NCBI RefSeq assembly: GCF_028462495.1
Contig: NZ_JAQOWX010000015.1
Span: forward strand, 1 to 64,000
Length of the DNA: 64,000 nucleotides
DNA from: Roseateles_E sp005503085
GTDB lineage: Bacteria; Pseudomonadota; Gammaproteobacteria; Burkholderiales; Burkholderiaceae_C
Reading direction: 5' to 3'
Both the position numbers and the translations under genes were made by a program. Each line of letters begins with the position of its first letter. The first letter of the stretch is position 1. A model generated the notes under the pieces. The model ran no database searches. It was given only the letters and a program-made list of their open reading frames with translations, and was not told the DNA's origin. This document shows, in pieces, positions 31,554 through 38,693 of the stretch.

Positions 31554-32166
31554 CTCCGATCAGCCAGATCTTGGGCTGGGCCAGTACGCGCGAGACGAAA
31601 GCATCGCCGCGTTGCTGGCGCTGCGCAAGCTCCTCAGCGGTATAGAGGGTCGGGTTCACGGTGCGGCCCAGGCTCTGGTTGAGCGCCTCCAGTGCGCCGA
31701 ACAACTCCGCGTAGCTCAGCTCATCGCTGATCAGCATCAGGTCGATATCGCTGGCCGCCGTGTCCTGCCGCTTGGCCACCGAGCCATAGACGAAGGCCGC
31801 CCGGATGCGGCCCGCCAGCGGCGCCAGCGCCGCGCGCAGCGGCTCGGCCAGGCCGACGGTCTTCTGAAAGATGCTGCACAGCTCGGCGTAAATCGGCGCT
31901 GCAGGGTTGGCCTGGTAGTGCTTCTGGTTGCCGACAGCGCGCAAGGTCACCAGACCACTGGCCGCCAGCCTGGCCAACTCCCGCTGCACCGCGCCCGATC
32001 CCGCGCCGGCCAGTGCGATCAGCTCGGTGGCATAAAAGCTGCGCTCCGGCTGACCGAACAAGAGGCCCAGCACGCGCTGCTGGGTGGTGGAGAACAGCGC
32101 GTCGGCCAGGCCTGCGAAGGGCTGGGCTGGCTGTGTCGGCGATGGTTGGATACCCATTTTGGGCAT
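31519..32166 (-). CDS. Winged-helix plus minimal nucleotidyltransferase protein
   Basis: A fusion of an ArsR-like winged helix (about residues 15-90: LFSTTQQRVLGLLFG, FYATELIALAGAGSGAVQRE, LAASGLVTLRAVGNQKHYQA) with a minimal nucleotidyltransferase domain (AAFVYGSVAKRQDTAASDID, the GS-x-AR-x-SDxDL-type signature). It is the probable antitoxin and autoregulator of the HEPN protein whose gene overlaps its 3' end. The start is uncertain: ATG 32166 and ATG 32157 both lie inside the large palindromic operator and neither has a ribosome site, so the mRNA may be leaderless. A TTG at 32178 is possible but unlikely. Confidence 0.8.
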   Translation of the reverse strand: MPKMGIQPSPTQPAQPFAGLADALFSTTQQRVLGLLFGQPERSFYATELIALAGAGSGAVQRELARLAASGLVTLRAVGNQKHYQANPAAPIYAELCSIFQKTVGLAEPLRAALAPLAGRIRAAFVYGSVAKRQDTAASDIDLMLISDELSYAELFGALEALNQSLGRTVNPTLYTAEELAQRQQRGDAFVSRVLAQPKIWLIGGEDEIALNNSV

Positions 32167-32187
32167 TTTAATACCCAAAATGGGTAT
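32150..32187. promoter_or_regulatory. 38-bp palindromic operator over the nucleotidyltransferase start
   Basis: ATACCCATTTTGGG (32150-32163) and CCCAAAATGGGTAT (32174-32187) are perfect inverted copies around a 10-bp A/T spacer. Each arm is itself nearly palindromic (CCCA-N3-TGGG). The site covers the start codon region of the winged-helix nucleotidyltransferase gene and lies between it and the divergent NERD gene, as expected for an autorepressor site. Confidence 0.7.
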
Positions 32188-32295
32188 GTGGCATGGCAGG
32201 TAAGGCTACCGTGCAATCCGCCGCAAGAACTGACCCCATTGCCGCTCCTGGGCAAGTGCAGAATCAGCAGAACAAAAAGCCAGGGAGGGCGAAAA

Positions 32296-33240
32296 ATGCT
32301 GATCAAGCATGCGGACGACAAGACCAAACGGCTGGTCTTGCTGGAGGAGCTGCAGCGATCCAGCCTGCTCGACAAGCGCCAGCGCGACTGGCTGAAGGAC
32401 GAACAGCACCGGACCGTCCAGGGCATTCACGGCGAGCGCGAGGCCGCCCATTACATCGACAACTGGCTCAAGGATGGCGTCAACCATGCGGTCCTGCACG
32501 ATCTGCGCATCAGCGTCGACGGCGAGACGGCGCAGATCGACCATCTCGTGATCAACCGCGCGCTGCGCATCTATCTGTTCGAGACCAAGTGCTTCAACGG
32601 CCATCTGCAGATCAATGCGCAGGGCGAGTTCACCGTGCGCTACGGCTCGGGCAAGGCCTTTGGCATCGCCTCGCCGCTGGAGCAGAGCCGCCGCCATGAG
32701 CGCGTGCTGGCCCGGCTGCTGGAGCGCCTGGGGATCACCGGTCGGGCCGGCATGAAGCCGAGCTTCCAGCACGTCGTGCTGCTGCATCCCAAGGCCATCA
32801 TCAGCCGGCCGGACTCCAAGGCCTTCGACACCCGCGACATCGTCAAGGCCGACCAAATCGCCAGCTGGCACGAGCGCTATGTCGAGGAGCGTGTCGGCGT
32901 CGGCGCGACCCTGGGCATGCTGGCGAACTTCCACAGCACCGACACGCTCAAGGGCTGGGCCGAGAAGCTGGCGCGGCAACATCGGCCGCAGGATCAGCTG
33001 GCGCTGCCCGAGTTCATGGCGCCGAAGGCCGCATCAGCCCCGCCGGCTGCCGCGCTTGCTGCGCGGGAGGCTTCATCGGCGGACTATCCCGCCGCCACGG
33101 ACCACCCGCTGAAACGCAAGCTGGTTTGCGTGTCCTGCATGGGCAAGATCAGTTTCGCGGAGGGCAAGTTCTGCTGGAACAACGAGGGGCGGTTTGGGGG
33201 GCTGCAGTATTGCAGGGAGCATCAGACCGGCTTTGGCTGA
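32296..33240 (+). CDS. NERD-domain nuclease-like protein with C-terminal zinc ribbon
   Basis: A 314-residue protein. Residues about 35-160 match the NERD (nuclease-related) domain: GIHGEREAAHYIDNWL, VDGETAQIDHLVINRALRIY and FETKCFNGHL, giving the D...ExK pattern of the PD-(D/E)xK nuclease fold. The C-terminus has CVSCMGKISFAEGKFCWNN and a final CREH, which could form a zinc ribbon. The start is fixed by GGGAGGG upstream of ATG 32296. It is divergent from the HEPN/nucleotidyltransferase pair and convergent with hsdM, in a defence-like neighbourhood. Function beyond nucleic-acid binding or cleavage is unknown. Confidence 0.85.
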   Translation: MLIKHADDKTKRLVLLEELQRSSLLDKRQRDWLKDEQHRTVQGIHGEREAAHYIDNWLKDGVNHAVLHDLRISVDGETAQIDHLVINRALRIYLFETKCFNGHLQINAQGEFTVRYGSGKAFGIASPLEQSRRHERVLARLLERLGITGRAGMKPSFQHVVLLHPKAIISRPDSKAFDTRDIVKADQIASWHERYVEERVGVGATLGMLANFHSTDTLKGWAEKLARQHRPQDQLALPEFMAPKAASAPPAAALAAREASSADYPAATDHPLKRKLVCVSCMGKISFAEGKFCWNNEGRFGGLQYCREHQTGFG

Positions 33241-33245
33241 TGGAT

Positions 33246-34769
33246 TCAGTTCGGCCCCAGTCTTGATGCAAATGGCGGCAAGGCCGCAGCGACCTCCCTG
33301 AATGAGTTCAGGGCGGCTTCCAGATGTTCGATGATCTCCTGCTGCAGCACGTCTGGCATCGGCAGATCGTCCAGCTTGTCCAGGCTGTCGTCCTTGAGCC
33401 AGAACACATCGAGACTGGCTTTGTCGCGGGCGAGCAGGTCTTCGTATCGATAGAACTTGAAGCGCTCGCTCTCCTTGCGTTCATGCCGATTTGCCGGGTT
33501 GTAGCAGGTGATGAAGTCGCGCAGGTCCGCGAGCTTGAGCTGGCGGGTCTTCAGCGTGAAATGCTGGTTGGTGCGCAGGTCATAGAACCATACGCCCTTG
33601 GTATGCACGCGGCCGTCCTTGGGTGCGTTGTCGAAGAACACCACATTGGCCTTCACGCCCTGGGCATAAAAGAGGCCGGTGGGCAGGCGCAGGATGGTGT
33701 GCACATCGCAGGTCTCCAGCAGCTTCTTGCGGATCTTTTCGCCGGCACCGCCTTCGAACAGCACGTTGTCGGGCAGCACAACGGCCGCGCGGCCGGTCAC
33801 CCTCAGCATGCTGACGATGTGCTGCAGGAAGTTCAGCTGCTTGTTCGAGGTGGTTTCCCAGAAGTCCTGCCGCTCGTAGGTCAGTGCGTCGCGGTCTTCC
33901 TCGCCGTCCTCGTTGGTGATGGTCATGCTGCTCTTCTTGCCGAAGGGCGGGTTGGCCAACACCAGGTCCACATGCAGCCGCGGCTCGGTGATCAAGGCAT
34001 CGGCGCGCTCCACCGAGGGCTCCCCGACCAGATCGCCAATGCCGTGCAGCACCAGATTCATCAGGCACAGCCGCCGCGTGCCGGCCACGATCTCGTTGCC
34101 ATGAAAGGTATCGTCGCGCAGGAACTTCTTCTGTGGGGCGCTGAGCTTGGGCCGCTCATGGCCCAGCCAGTCCGCGTTCTCCTTCAGCCAGGAACCGGTG
34201 CCCGTCAGCCACTCGTTCGCCGCCAGGAAGAAGCCGCCCGTGCCGCAGGCCGGATCGGCAATCGTCTGCTTGGGCTGCGGCCGCATGCAAGCCACCATGG
34301 CCTGGATCAGCGCTCGCGGCGTGAAGTACTGGCCGGCGCCGCTCTTGGTGTCTTCGGCGTTCTTCTGCAGCAGGCCTTCGTAGAGATCACCCTTGGTGTC
34401 GGCATCCATGCCGACCCAGCTCTGCTCGTCGATCATCTGCACCAGGCGGCTGAGCTTGGCCGGATCCTGGATCTTGTTCTGCGCCTTGAAGAAGATCGCG
34501 CCCAGCATGCCGCCCTGGCTGCCCAGCCGGTGCAGGGTGGACAGGTATTGCGCCTCCAGCGGCTCGCCGCTCAAGGCCCGCAGCGTGGCCCAGTCGTAGC
34601 CCCGAGGGATGCGGGTGTCGCGCTTGTAGGGTTCCTGCGCGTATTCGTGCGCCATCTTCAGGAACAGCAGATAGGTCAGCTGCTCCAGATAGTCGCCATA
34701 GCCCACGCCGTCGTCGCGCAGGGTGTGGCAGAAGTTCCAGACTTTCTGGATCAGGGTGGAGGTGTTCAT
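33246..34769 (-). CDS. hsdM: Type I restriction-modification methyltransferase subunit
   Basis: A 507-residue N6-adenine methyltransferase subunit. Visible are the N-terminal helical domain (QKVWNFCHTLRDDGVGYGDY, EQLTYLLFLKMAHE), the AdoMet motif DPACGTGGFF, the catalytic LANPPFGKKSS, and AVVLPDNVLFEGGAGEKIRK, all standard for HsdM. It methylates adenines in the HsdS-specified target and is needed for restriction complex assembly. It is the last gene of the cluster, separated from the AlbA_2 gene by a 367-bp gap, so it may have its own promoter. It converges on the NERD gene with 5 bp between them. Confidence 0.96.
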   Translation of the reverse strand: MNTSTLIQKVWNFCHTLRDDGVGYGDYLEQLTYLLFLKMAHEYAQEPYKRDTRIPRGYDWATLRALSGEPLEAQYLSTLHRLGSQGGMLGAIFFKAQNKIQDPAKLSRLVQMIDEQSWVGMDADTKGDLYEGLLQKNAEDTKSGAGQYFTPRALIQAMVACMRPQPKQTIADPACGTGGFFLAANEWLTGTGSWLKENADWLGHERPKLSAPQKKFLRDDTFHGNEIVAGTRRLCLMNLVLHGIGDLVGEPSVERADALITEPRLHVDLVLANPPFGKKSSMTITNEDGEEDRDALTYERQDFWETTSNKQLNFLQHIVSMLRVTGRAAVVLPDNVLFEGGAGEKIRKKLLETCDVHTILRLPTGLFYAQGVKANVVFFDNAPKDGRVHTKGVWFYDLRTNQHFTLKTRQLKLADLRDFITCYNPANRHERKESERFKFYRYEDLLARDKASLDVFWLKDDSLDKLDDLPMPDVLQQEIIEHLEAALNSFREVAAALPPFASRLGPN

Positions 34770-35136
34770 CGTGTCGCTGGCTAGGTCGTGGGCTGGCAGC
34801 CTGCTAAAGCCGAGCCCCGGTGTTAAGGAGCTTAGCTCCGGTGTTTAGGCGGCGAGCTCCGGTGTTTAGACGGTATCCTGGAGTAGAGGGCCTCAATTCA
34901 GCCAGGCTCTTACATCTGGATAAGGCCCTGGGCGACTGCGTCGCTGCGCTAATCCAGGCAGATCGCAAAACGGGTGCCTAAAGGCGGTGGCGATGTCGGC
35001 GAATCCCGAGGGTCTTTTGATAAGTCATTGATTTACCTGTGATCGAGCACAAATCTAAAGGACATGCGGCTGACCCGGACCTGGATTTCAGGCTCTTTGT
35101 CCTTAAGCCGAGAACAGACGCAAGCTACCAGTCGGC
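34770..35136. other. Repeat-bearing gap between the AlbA_2 gene and hsdM
   Basis: This 367-bp stretch has no convincing gene. It holds three copies of GCTCCGGTGTTWA (34814-34868), which also occurs three times inside the adjacent AlbA_2 gene, and a small GCGAC/GTCGC hairpin. An hsdM promoter is presumably here, but I cannot place it. Confidence 0.55.
34814..34868. repeat. Three non-coding copies of the GCTCCGGTGTTWA repeat
   Basis: Copies lie at 34814-34826 (one mismatch), 34835-34847 and 34856-34868, spaced 21 bp apart. On the minus strand they read TTAACACCGGGGC, TAAACACCGGAGC and TAAACACCGGAGC. The same word encodes LTPEL in the neighbouring gene, but here it does not belong to the AlbA_2 frame. 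Confidence 0.7.
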
Positions 35137-37125
35137 CTATTCCTTCGGGCTTGTCAGATAGGCCTGCCGCGGGTCGCTCGGACTCGGAAACGCCCTCGTC
35201 AACTGGCCCTCCTGCACCAGCGGGTTCAAGATGCGCTTGCGCAGATCACTGCCATCCTTGTCCCGGCGATTGAGCAGCGAGGCCAGCACACGCAGACCCA
35301 GATAGCGCCCTCTGCATAGCGCCAGAACGGTCTCACGCATCAGGTCGGGATCCACACGCTTGCGACTACTCGCCGGTGCTGCCGTTTCCTTGAGTACGGC
35401 CAGATCCTCCTCGCTCAGTTGCCCGAGGTCGGCAATCAGGGGAGCGGTAGCACCGTCGGCGGCAAGCTCCGGTGTTAAGGGCGGCGAAAAGCCGGTGCCA
35501 GGGGCGAGCTCCGGTGTTAAGCGAGGCGCTTCAGGCCCTGACCCGCCGAGCTCCGGTGTTAATGGCACAGCCACATCCTCATCCGGAACGTCGAACAAAC
35601 GCTGCACCGCGAACGCCTGGCCGGGCAAGTGGTAGACCATGCCCCGGCCAATGCCCTCCGAAACCAGCAAACCGTCGCGCACCAAACGGGCCAGCATCTT
35701 GGTAATGTCGGTTGGGTGATCCGCCGAGATTTCCCGCAAGCGAGAGTGATTGATCTGCCCCTCGGTGGCGACCGTGACCAGGGCCAGGCGCTCCTGCGGC
35801 GCCAGCACGCTAAACCGCTCTCCCAGTGAGCTTTCCAACTTGGCCACCGTCTCCGGCGGCAGCAGGCTGCTCATGCGCAGCTCCATCAGCGTTTGCTCGG
35901 GCTCCATCACCTGCTGCAGCACCGGGCGACGCCAATGCTGGCCCGCCCAGTTGCTGTAGATCTTTGGAATCCCCGAACCGGCATGGTCGCCATAGCCGAC
36001 CAGTTGGAACATGGTCTGCAAGCGGCGATTGCGGCAATCGCTGTTGCCGCCGACCAGGGCCAGCTCTGGCGGGACGCGCATCAAGCCCGGATTGCGAAAG
36101 CCGAACATATCCGGCCGCTTCACCACAAGCACCGACACCCGCCCGGAGAAGTCGGCGTGAATCAAGGTATTCACCAAGGCCTCTCGCAAGGCCTCATGAA
36201 CCGGGGTGTCCTCCACCCTCTGAGCATCCAGCAACTGAAACGGCACCTTGAGATCGGCCGTCAGCCGCTGATACACGCGGCGGAAGAAGTCATACACATT
36301 GCCGGACCAGCTGCCATCAGGCACCAGCCGGTCGATCCAGCGCCGCTCGGCCTTGGCCTCGGGGCGCTCCTGGTAGTCCACCATGTAATTGGGCAGCGCC
36401 TCGCGGATCACCTCGGCGCGGCCGAACATCAACAGGCCCGCCAGCCGAAGCCCGCTATAGCCCTGTTCCCGATCACGACCCACGGCGCCAATGCGCTCCA
36501 GGAAGTCCGGCACCGACAGATCGGCCCAGACATGGCCGGGCTTCACCGCCGCGAAACGGTTGCGGTAGGCCAGCACGGAGTCCATGTCCAGATCGGCGAT
36601 GTCAAAGCCCTTGAGGACACGCGCATCGCGCGCGTCTTCCACCCGCTCGGCCAGCATGCGCCGCACGGTCTCCTCGTCAGCCGGATAGTCGCCCTCGTGG
36701 CGGCGCAAATAGGTGCCACCGAAGGGATTGCTGCCCAGATGCACGGGCTTGACCTGCCGGCTCGCACGCGGTACCTCGATGCGCAGCACCGTCTTGCCAT
36801 CGACCCGCACGGGCTGCACCTGATGCTCGGCCAGCAGATTGGCGCTGACCTGCTTGGGGTTGTGCAGGTTGTCCCAGAGCGCCTTGCGCACACGCTCCAC
36901 ATCAATCAAACCGACGGCTTGGAAGTGGCCGAGCGGCTTCTCCTGAACGCCCAGCCAGATCAAGCCGCCTTCGCCATTGGCCATGGCGCTGTAGCTCTTC
37001 CAGAAATCTGCGGGCAATTCGCCGCGCCCATCACGGCCCTGCGCCGCCTTGCATTCCAGATCGCAGCGCTCGGCCAGGATGGACAGATCGTTGAGGGTCA
37101 GGTCTTGCTCGGCGGGCATGATCAA
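35137..37125 (-). CDS. AlbA_2 (Schlafen-type) ATP-binding protein inside the type I RM operon
   Basis: A 662-residue protein. The N-terminus has the AlbA_2/Schlafen pattern (CDLECKAAQ, SYSAMANGEGGLIWLGV, GGTYLRRHEGDYPA). The middle has an HATPase-like segment (HEALREALVNTLIHADFSG, MFGFRNPGLMRVP, GDHAGSGIPKIY). The C-terminal part has two winged-helix-like regions separated by a linker with three LTPEL units. Its start overlaps the hsdS stop as ATGA, so it is made with the restriction system. Proteins of this type accompany type I systems but lack a settled function; nucleic-acid-dependent regulation or anti-phage signalling is possible. Confidence 0.85.
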   Translation of the reverse strand: MIMPAEQDLTLNDLSILAERCDLECKAAQGRDGRGELPADFWKSYSAMANGEGGLIWLGVQEKPLGHFQAVGLIDVERVRKALWDNLHNPKQVSANLLAEHQVQPVRVDGKTVLRIEVPRASRQVKPVHLGSNPFGGTYLRRHEGDYPADEETVRRMLAERVEDARDARVLKGFDIADLDMDSVLAYRNRFAAVKPGHVWADLSVPDFLERIGAVGRDREQGYSGLRLAGLLMFGRAEVIREALPNYMVDYQERPEAKAERRWIDRLVPDGSWSGNVYDFFRRVYQRLTADLKVPFQLLDAQRVEDTPVHEALREALVNTLIHADFSGRVSVLVVKRPDMFGFRNPGLMRVPPELALVGGNSDCRNRRLQTMFQLVGYGDHAGSGIPKIYSNWAGQHWRRPVLQQVMEPEQTLMELRMSSLLPPETVAKLESSLGERFSVLAPQERLALVTVATEGQINHSRLREISADHPTDITKMLARLVRDGLLVSEGIGRGMVYHLPGQAFAVQRLFDVPDEDVAVPLTPELGGSGPEAPRLTPELAPGTGFSPPLTPELAADGATAPLIADLGQLSEEDLAVLKETAAPASSRKRVDPDLMRETVLALCRGRYLGLRVLASLLNRRDKDGSDLRKRILNPLVQEGQLTRAFPSPSDPRQAYLTSPKE
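35466..35562. repeat. Three coding copies of the GCTCCGGTGTTAA repeat
   Basis: Identical 13-mers at 35466-35478, 35508-35520 and 35550-35562, exactly 42 bp apart, each encoding LTPEL on the minus strand in the AlbA_2 protein linker. The sequence between them is not conserved, so the repeats are not one simple recent tandem duplication. Confidence 0.75.
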
Positions 37126-38693
37126 GCAGACTCCTTCAACACATTCTTTCTTTGCTTCGCGCGGACGCCGGCTGCCGGCTTGCGACCGGCTTGGGCTGCT
37201 TCGCGCTCGGCGCGGATGCGCGCCAGTAGCATGCTGGCGGGCTCATCGGCCGGGTCTTGCGGCACCAGCTGGCCGGAGAAGGCGGCGCGGAGGATGTTTT
37301 GGCGTTGGGCGGTGGATTGCTTCAACGAACGCACCACATTCCGTTCTTGGTGAGACACGCTAGACCGGAGTTCGCTCAGAGCTCGCTCGATTTCGTACTG
37401 CTCAGCCAAAGGCGGGACCGGTATCGGAAGAGCAGCTAGCTTGCTGCCATTCACATTGGCTTGCCCGACTTGCTGCGTAACAACGGCTTTGACCCAACTG
37501 CGCCCGTACGCGGAGTTGATGACAGCAGATACAAATTCAGCAGAGACGCCGAACGGGAAGCGGACTGCTATCAGATACGACGCGTAGGAGCACGGAGCAA
37601 TTTGCGAACGGTAGACGGCTGATTTGCCGACAAGCTCCGGACTATTTGTACGGTTAAAGAGCAAGTCACCGTCCCGCAAGAGGAGCGAGGGGATTTCGTG
37701 ATGATCCTGCGGCAAGAACTTCAGATTTGAAGTATCGAGTTCACCGTCTTGGATATTCCCCATGCGAAGAACAGGCACCCCGTCCGCATTCTGATTCGTC
37801 TTCGCCGAAGTTCCGTAACGTTGCTCGTCTGACAGCTGATCAACGCTCGCCCACACCCATCCCCTCGGCAACTCTGGCAGGCCCGCGGTCTCCGGAATTC
37901 GCGGCTCCGGATATTTGCCCTGCCACCCGCTAGGCGGCACCTTGCCCTGAGCCTCGAACTTGGCGAGCTGTTGGGCTTCCCAGCGGGCGCGGCGCTCTTG
38001 GAGGATGCGTGCCAGCAACTGGGCGCCGGTTTCCGTTGGCGTTTGGTTCTCCGGCCGGGCGCGCCATGCGGCGGTGAGCGAGCCGTCCACCGCCGCCTTG
38101 AGCAGGGACTGGCGGTATTGCTTCAGTTTCTTCTGCGCCGCCTTCAGCTCGGCCACGCCGGCATCCAGCTCGGACAGCAGTTCTTCGAGTTTCAAAACGA
38201 TGCGGGTTTGCTCGGCTATGGGTGGCAGCAGTACTTTCAAGGCTAGCAAGTGCTGCTGGTTCAGATTGGCCATCGTTGAACCGACCGACGCGGCCAACAG
38301 ATAGTCCACCACGGATCGGCTGGTAAGCAACCTTTGCAAATAGTCTGCGCTCAGCGCTCCCTGGTCAGGCCGAACAATCAGCGACCCTGTCCCGCAGATC
38401 CAGCCTTCTTCACGGGAGCCAGCTACCGCACAACGCCCCATCTCGCCACGGCGACCAAGCACCACATCACCTGATCGAAGCCTGTACTCGCTGAGCCTTT
38501 CCGCCATTTCTGCCGATATAGACATGCCGAGTGATGGTGCGAAACGCCCTTCGACAAGGTGCATCGGGTTAACAAGCGGCGTCCCCCCGTCGATGTAGTC
38601 TGACTGGTGCAGCGCGCTCCCGAACGGGCCAGTTTTTAAAAAGACGACTTCGCTGAGCGAGGTTGCTACCCAACCATTAGGTATACCGCTCAC
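37122..38693 (-). CDS. hsdS: Type I restriction-modification specificity subunit
   Basis: A 523-residue HsdS with two target-recognition domains (about residues 1-150 and 275-430). Each is followed by a conserved helical spacer: LPPIAEQTRIVLKLEELLSE then DAGVAELKAAQKKLKQYRQS, and PPLAEQYEIERALSELRSSV. It determines which bipartite DNA sequence is methylated or cut; the target cannot be read from sequence. Its start overlaps the hsdR stop (ATGA, 38690-38693) and its stop overlaps the AlbA_2 start, so it is translationally coupled at both ends. Confidence 0.95.
   Translation of the reverse strand: MSGIPNGWVATSLSEVVFLKTGPFGSALHQSDYIDGGTPLVNPMHLVEGRFAPSLGMSISAEMAERLSEYRLRSGDVVLGRRGEMGRCAVAGSREEGWICGTGSLIVRPDQGALSADYLQRLLTSRSVVDYLLAASVGSTMANLNQQHLLALKVLLPPIAEQTRIVLKLEELLSELDAGVAELKAAQKKLKQYRQSLLKAAVDGSLTAAWRARPENQTPTETGAQLLARILQERRARWEAQQLAKFEAQGKVPPSGWQGKYPEPRIPETAGLPELPRGWVWASVDQLSDEQRYGTSAKTNQNADGVPVLRMGNIQDGELDTSNLKFLPQDHHEIPSLLLRDGDLLFNRTNSPELVGKSAVYRSQIAPCSYASYLIAVRFPFGVSAEFVSAVINSAYGRSWVKAVVTQQVGQANVNGSKLAALPIPVPPLAEQYEIERALSELRSSVSHQERNVVRSLKQSTAQRQNILRAAFSGQLVPQDPADEPASMLLARIRAEREAAQAGRKPAAGVRAKQRKNVLKESA

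Noticed and set aside
34814..35562. CRISPR-like short repeats near hsdM
   Set aside because: Repeats are only 13 bp, three are inside a coding region, spacers are 8 or 29 bp and there are no cas genes.
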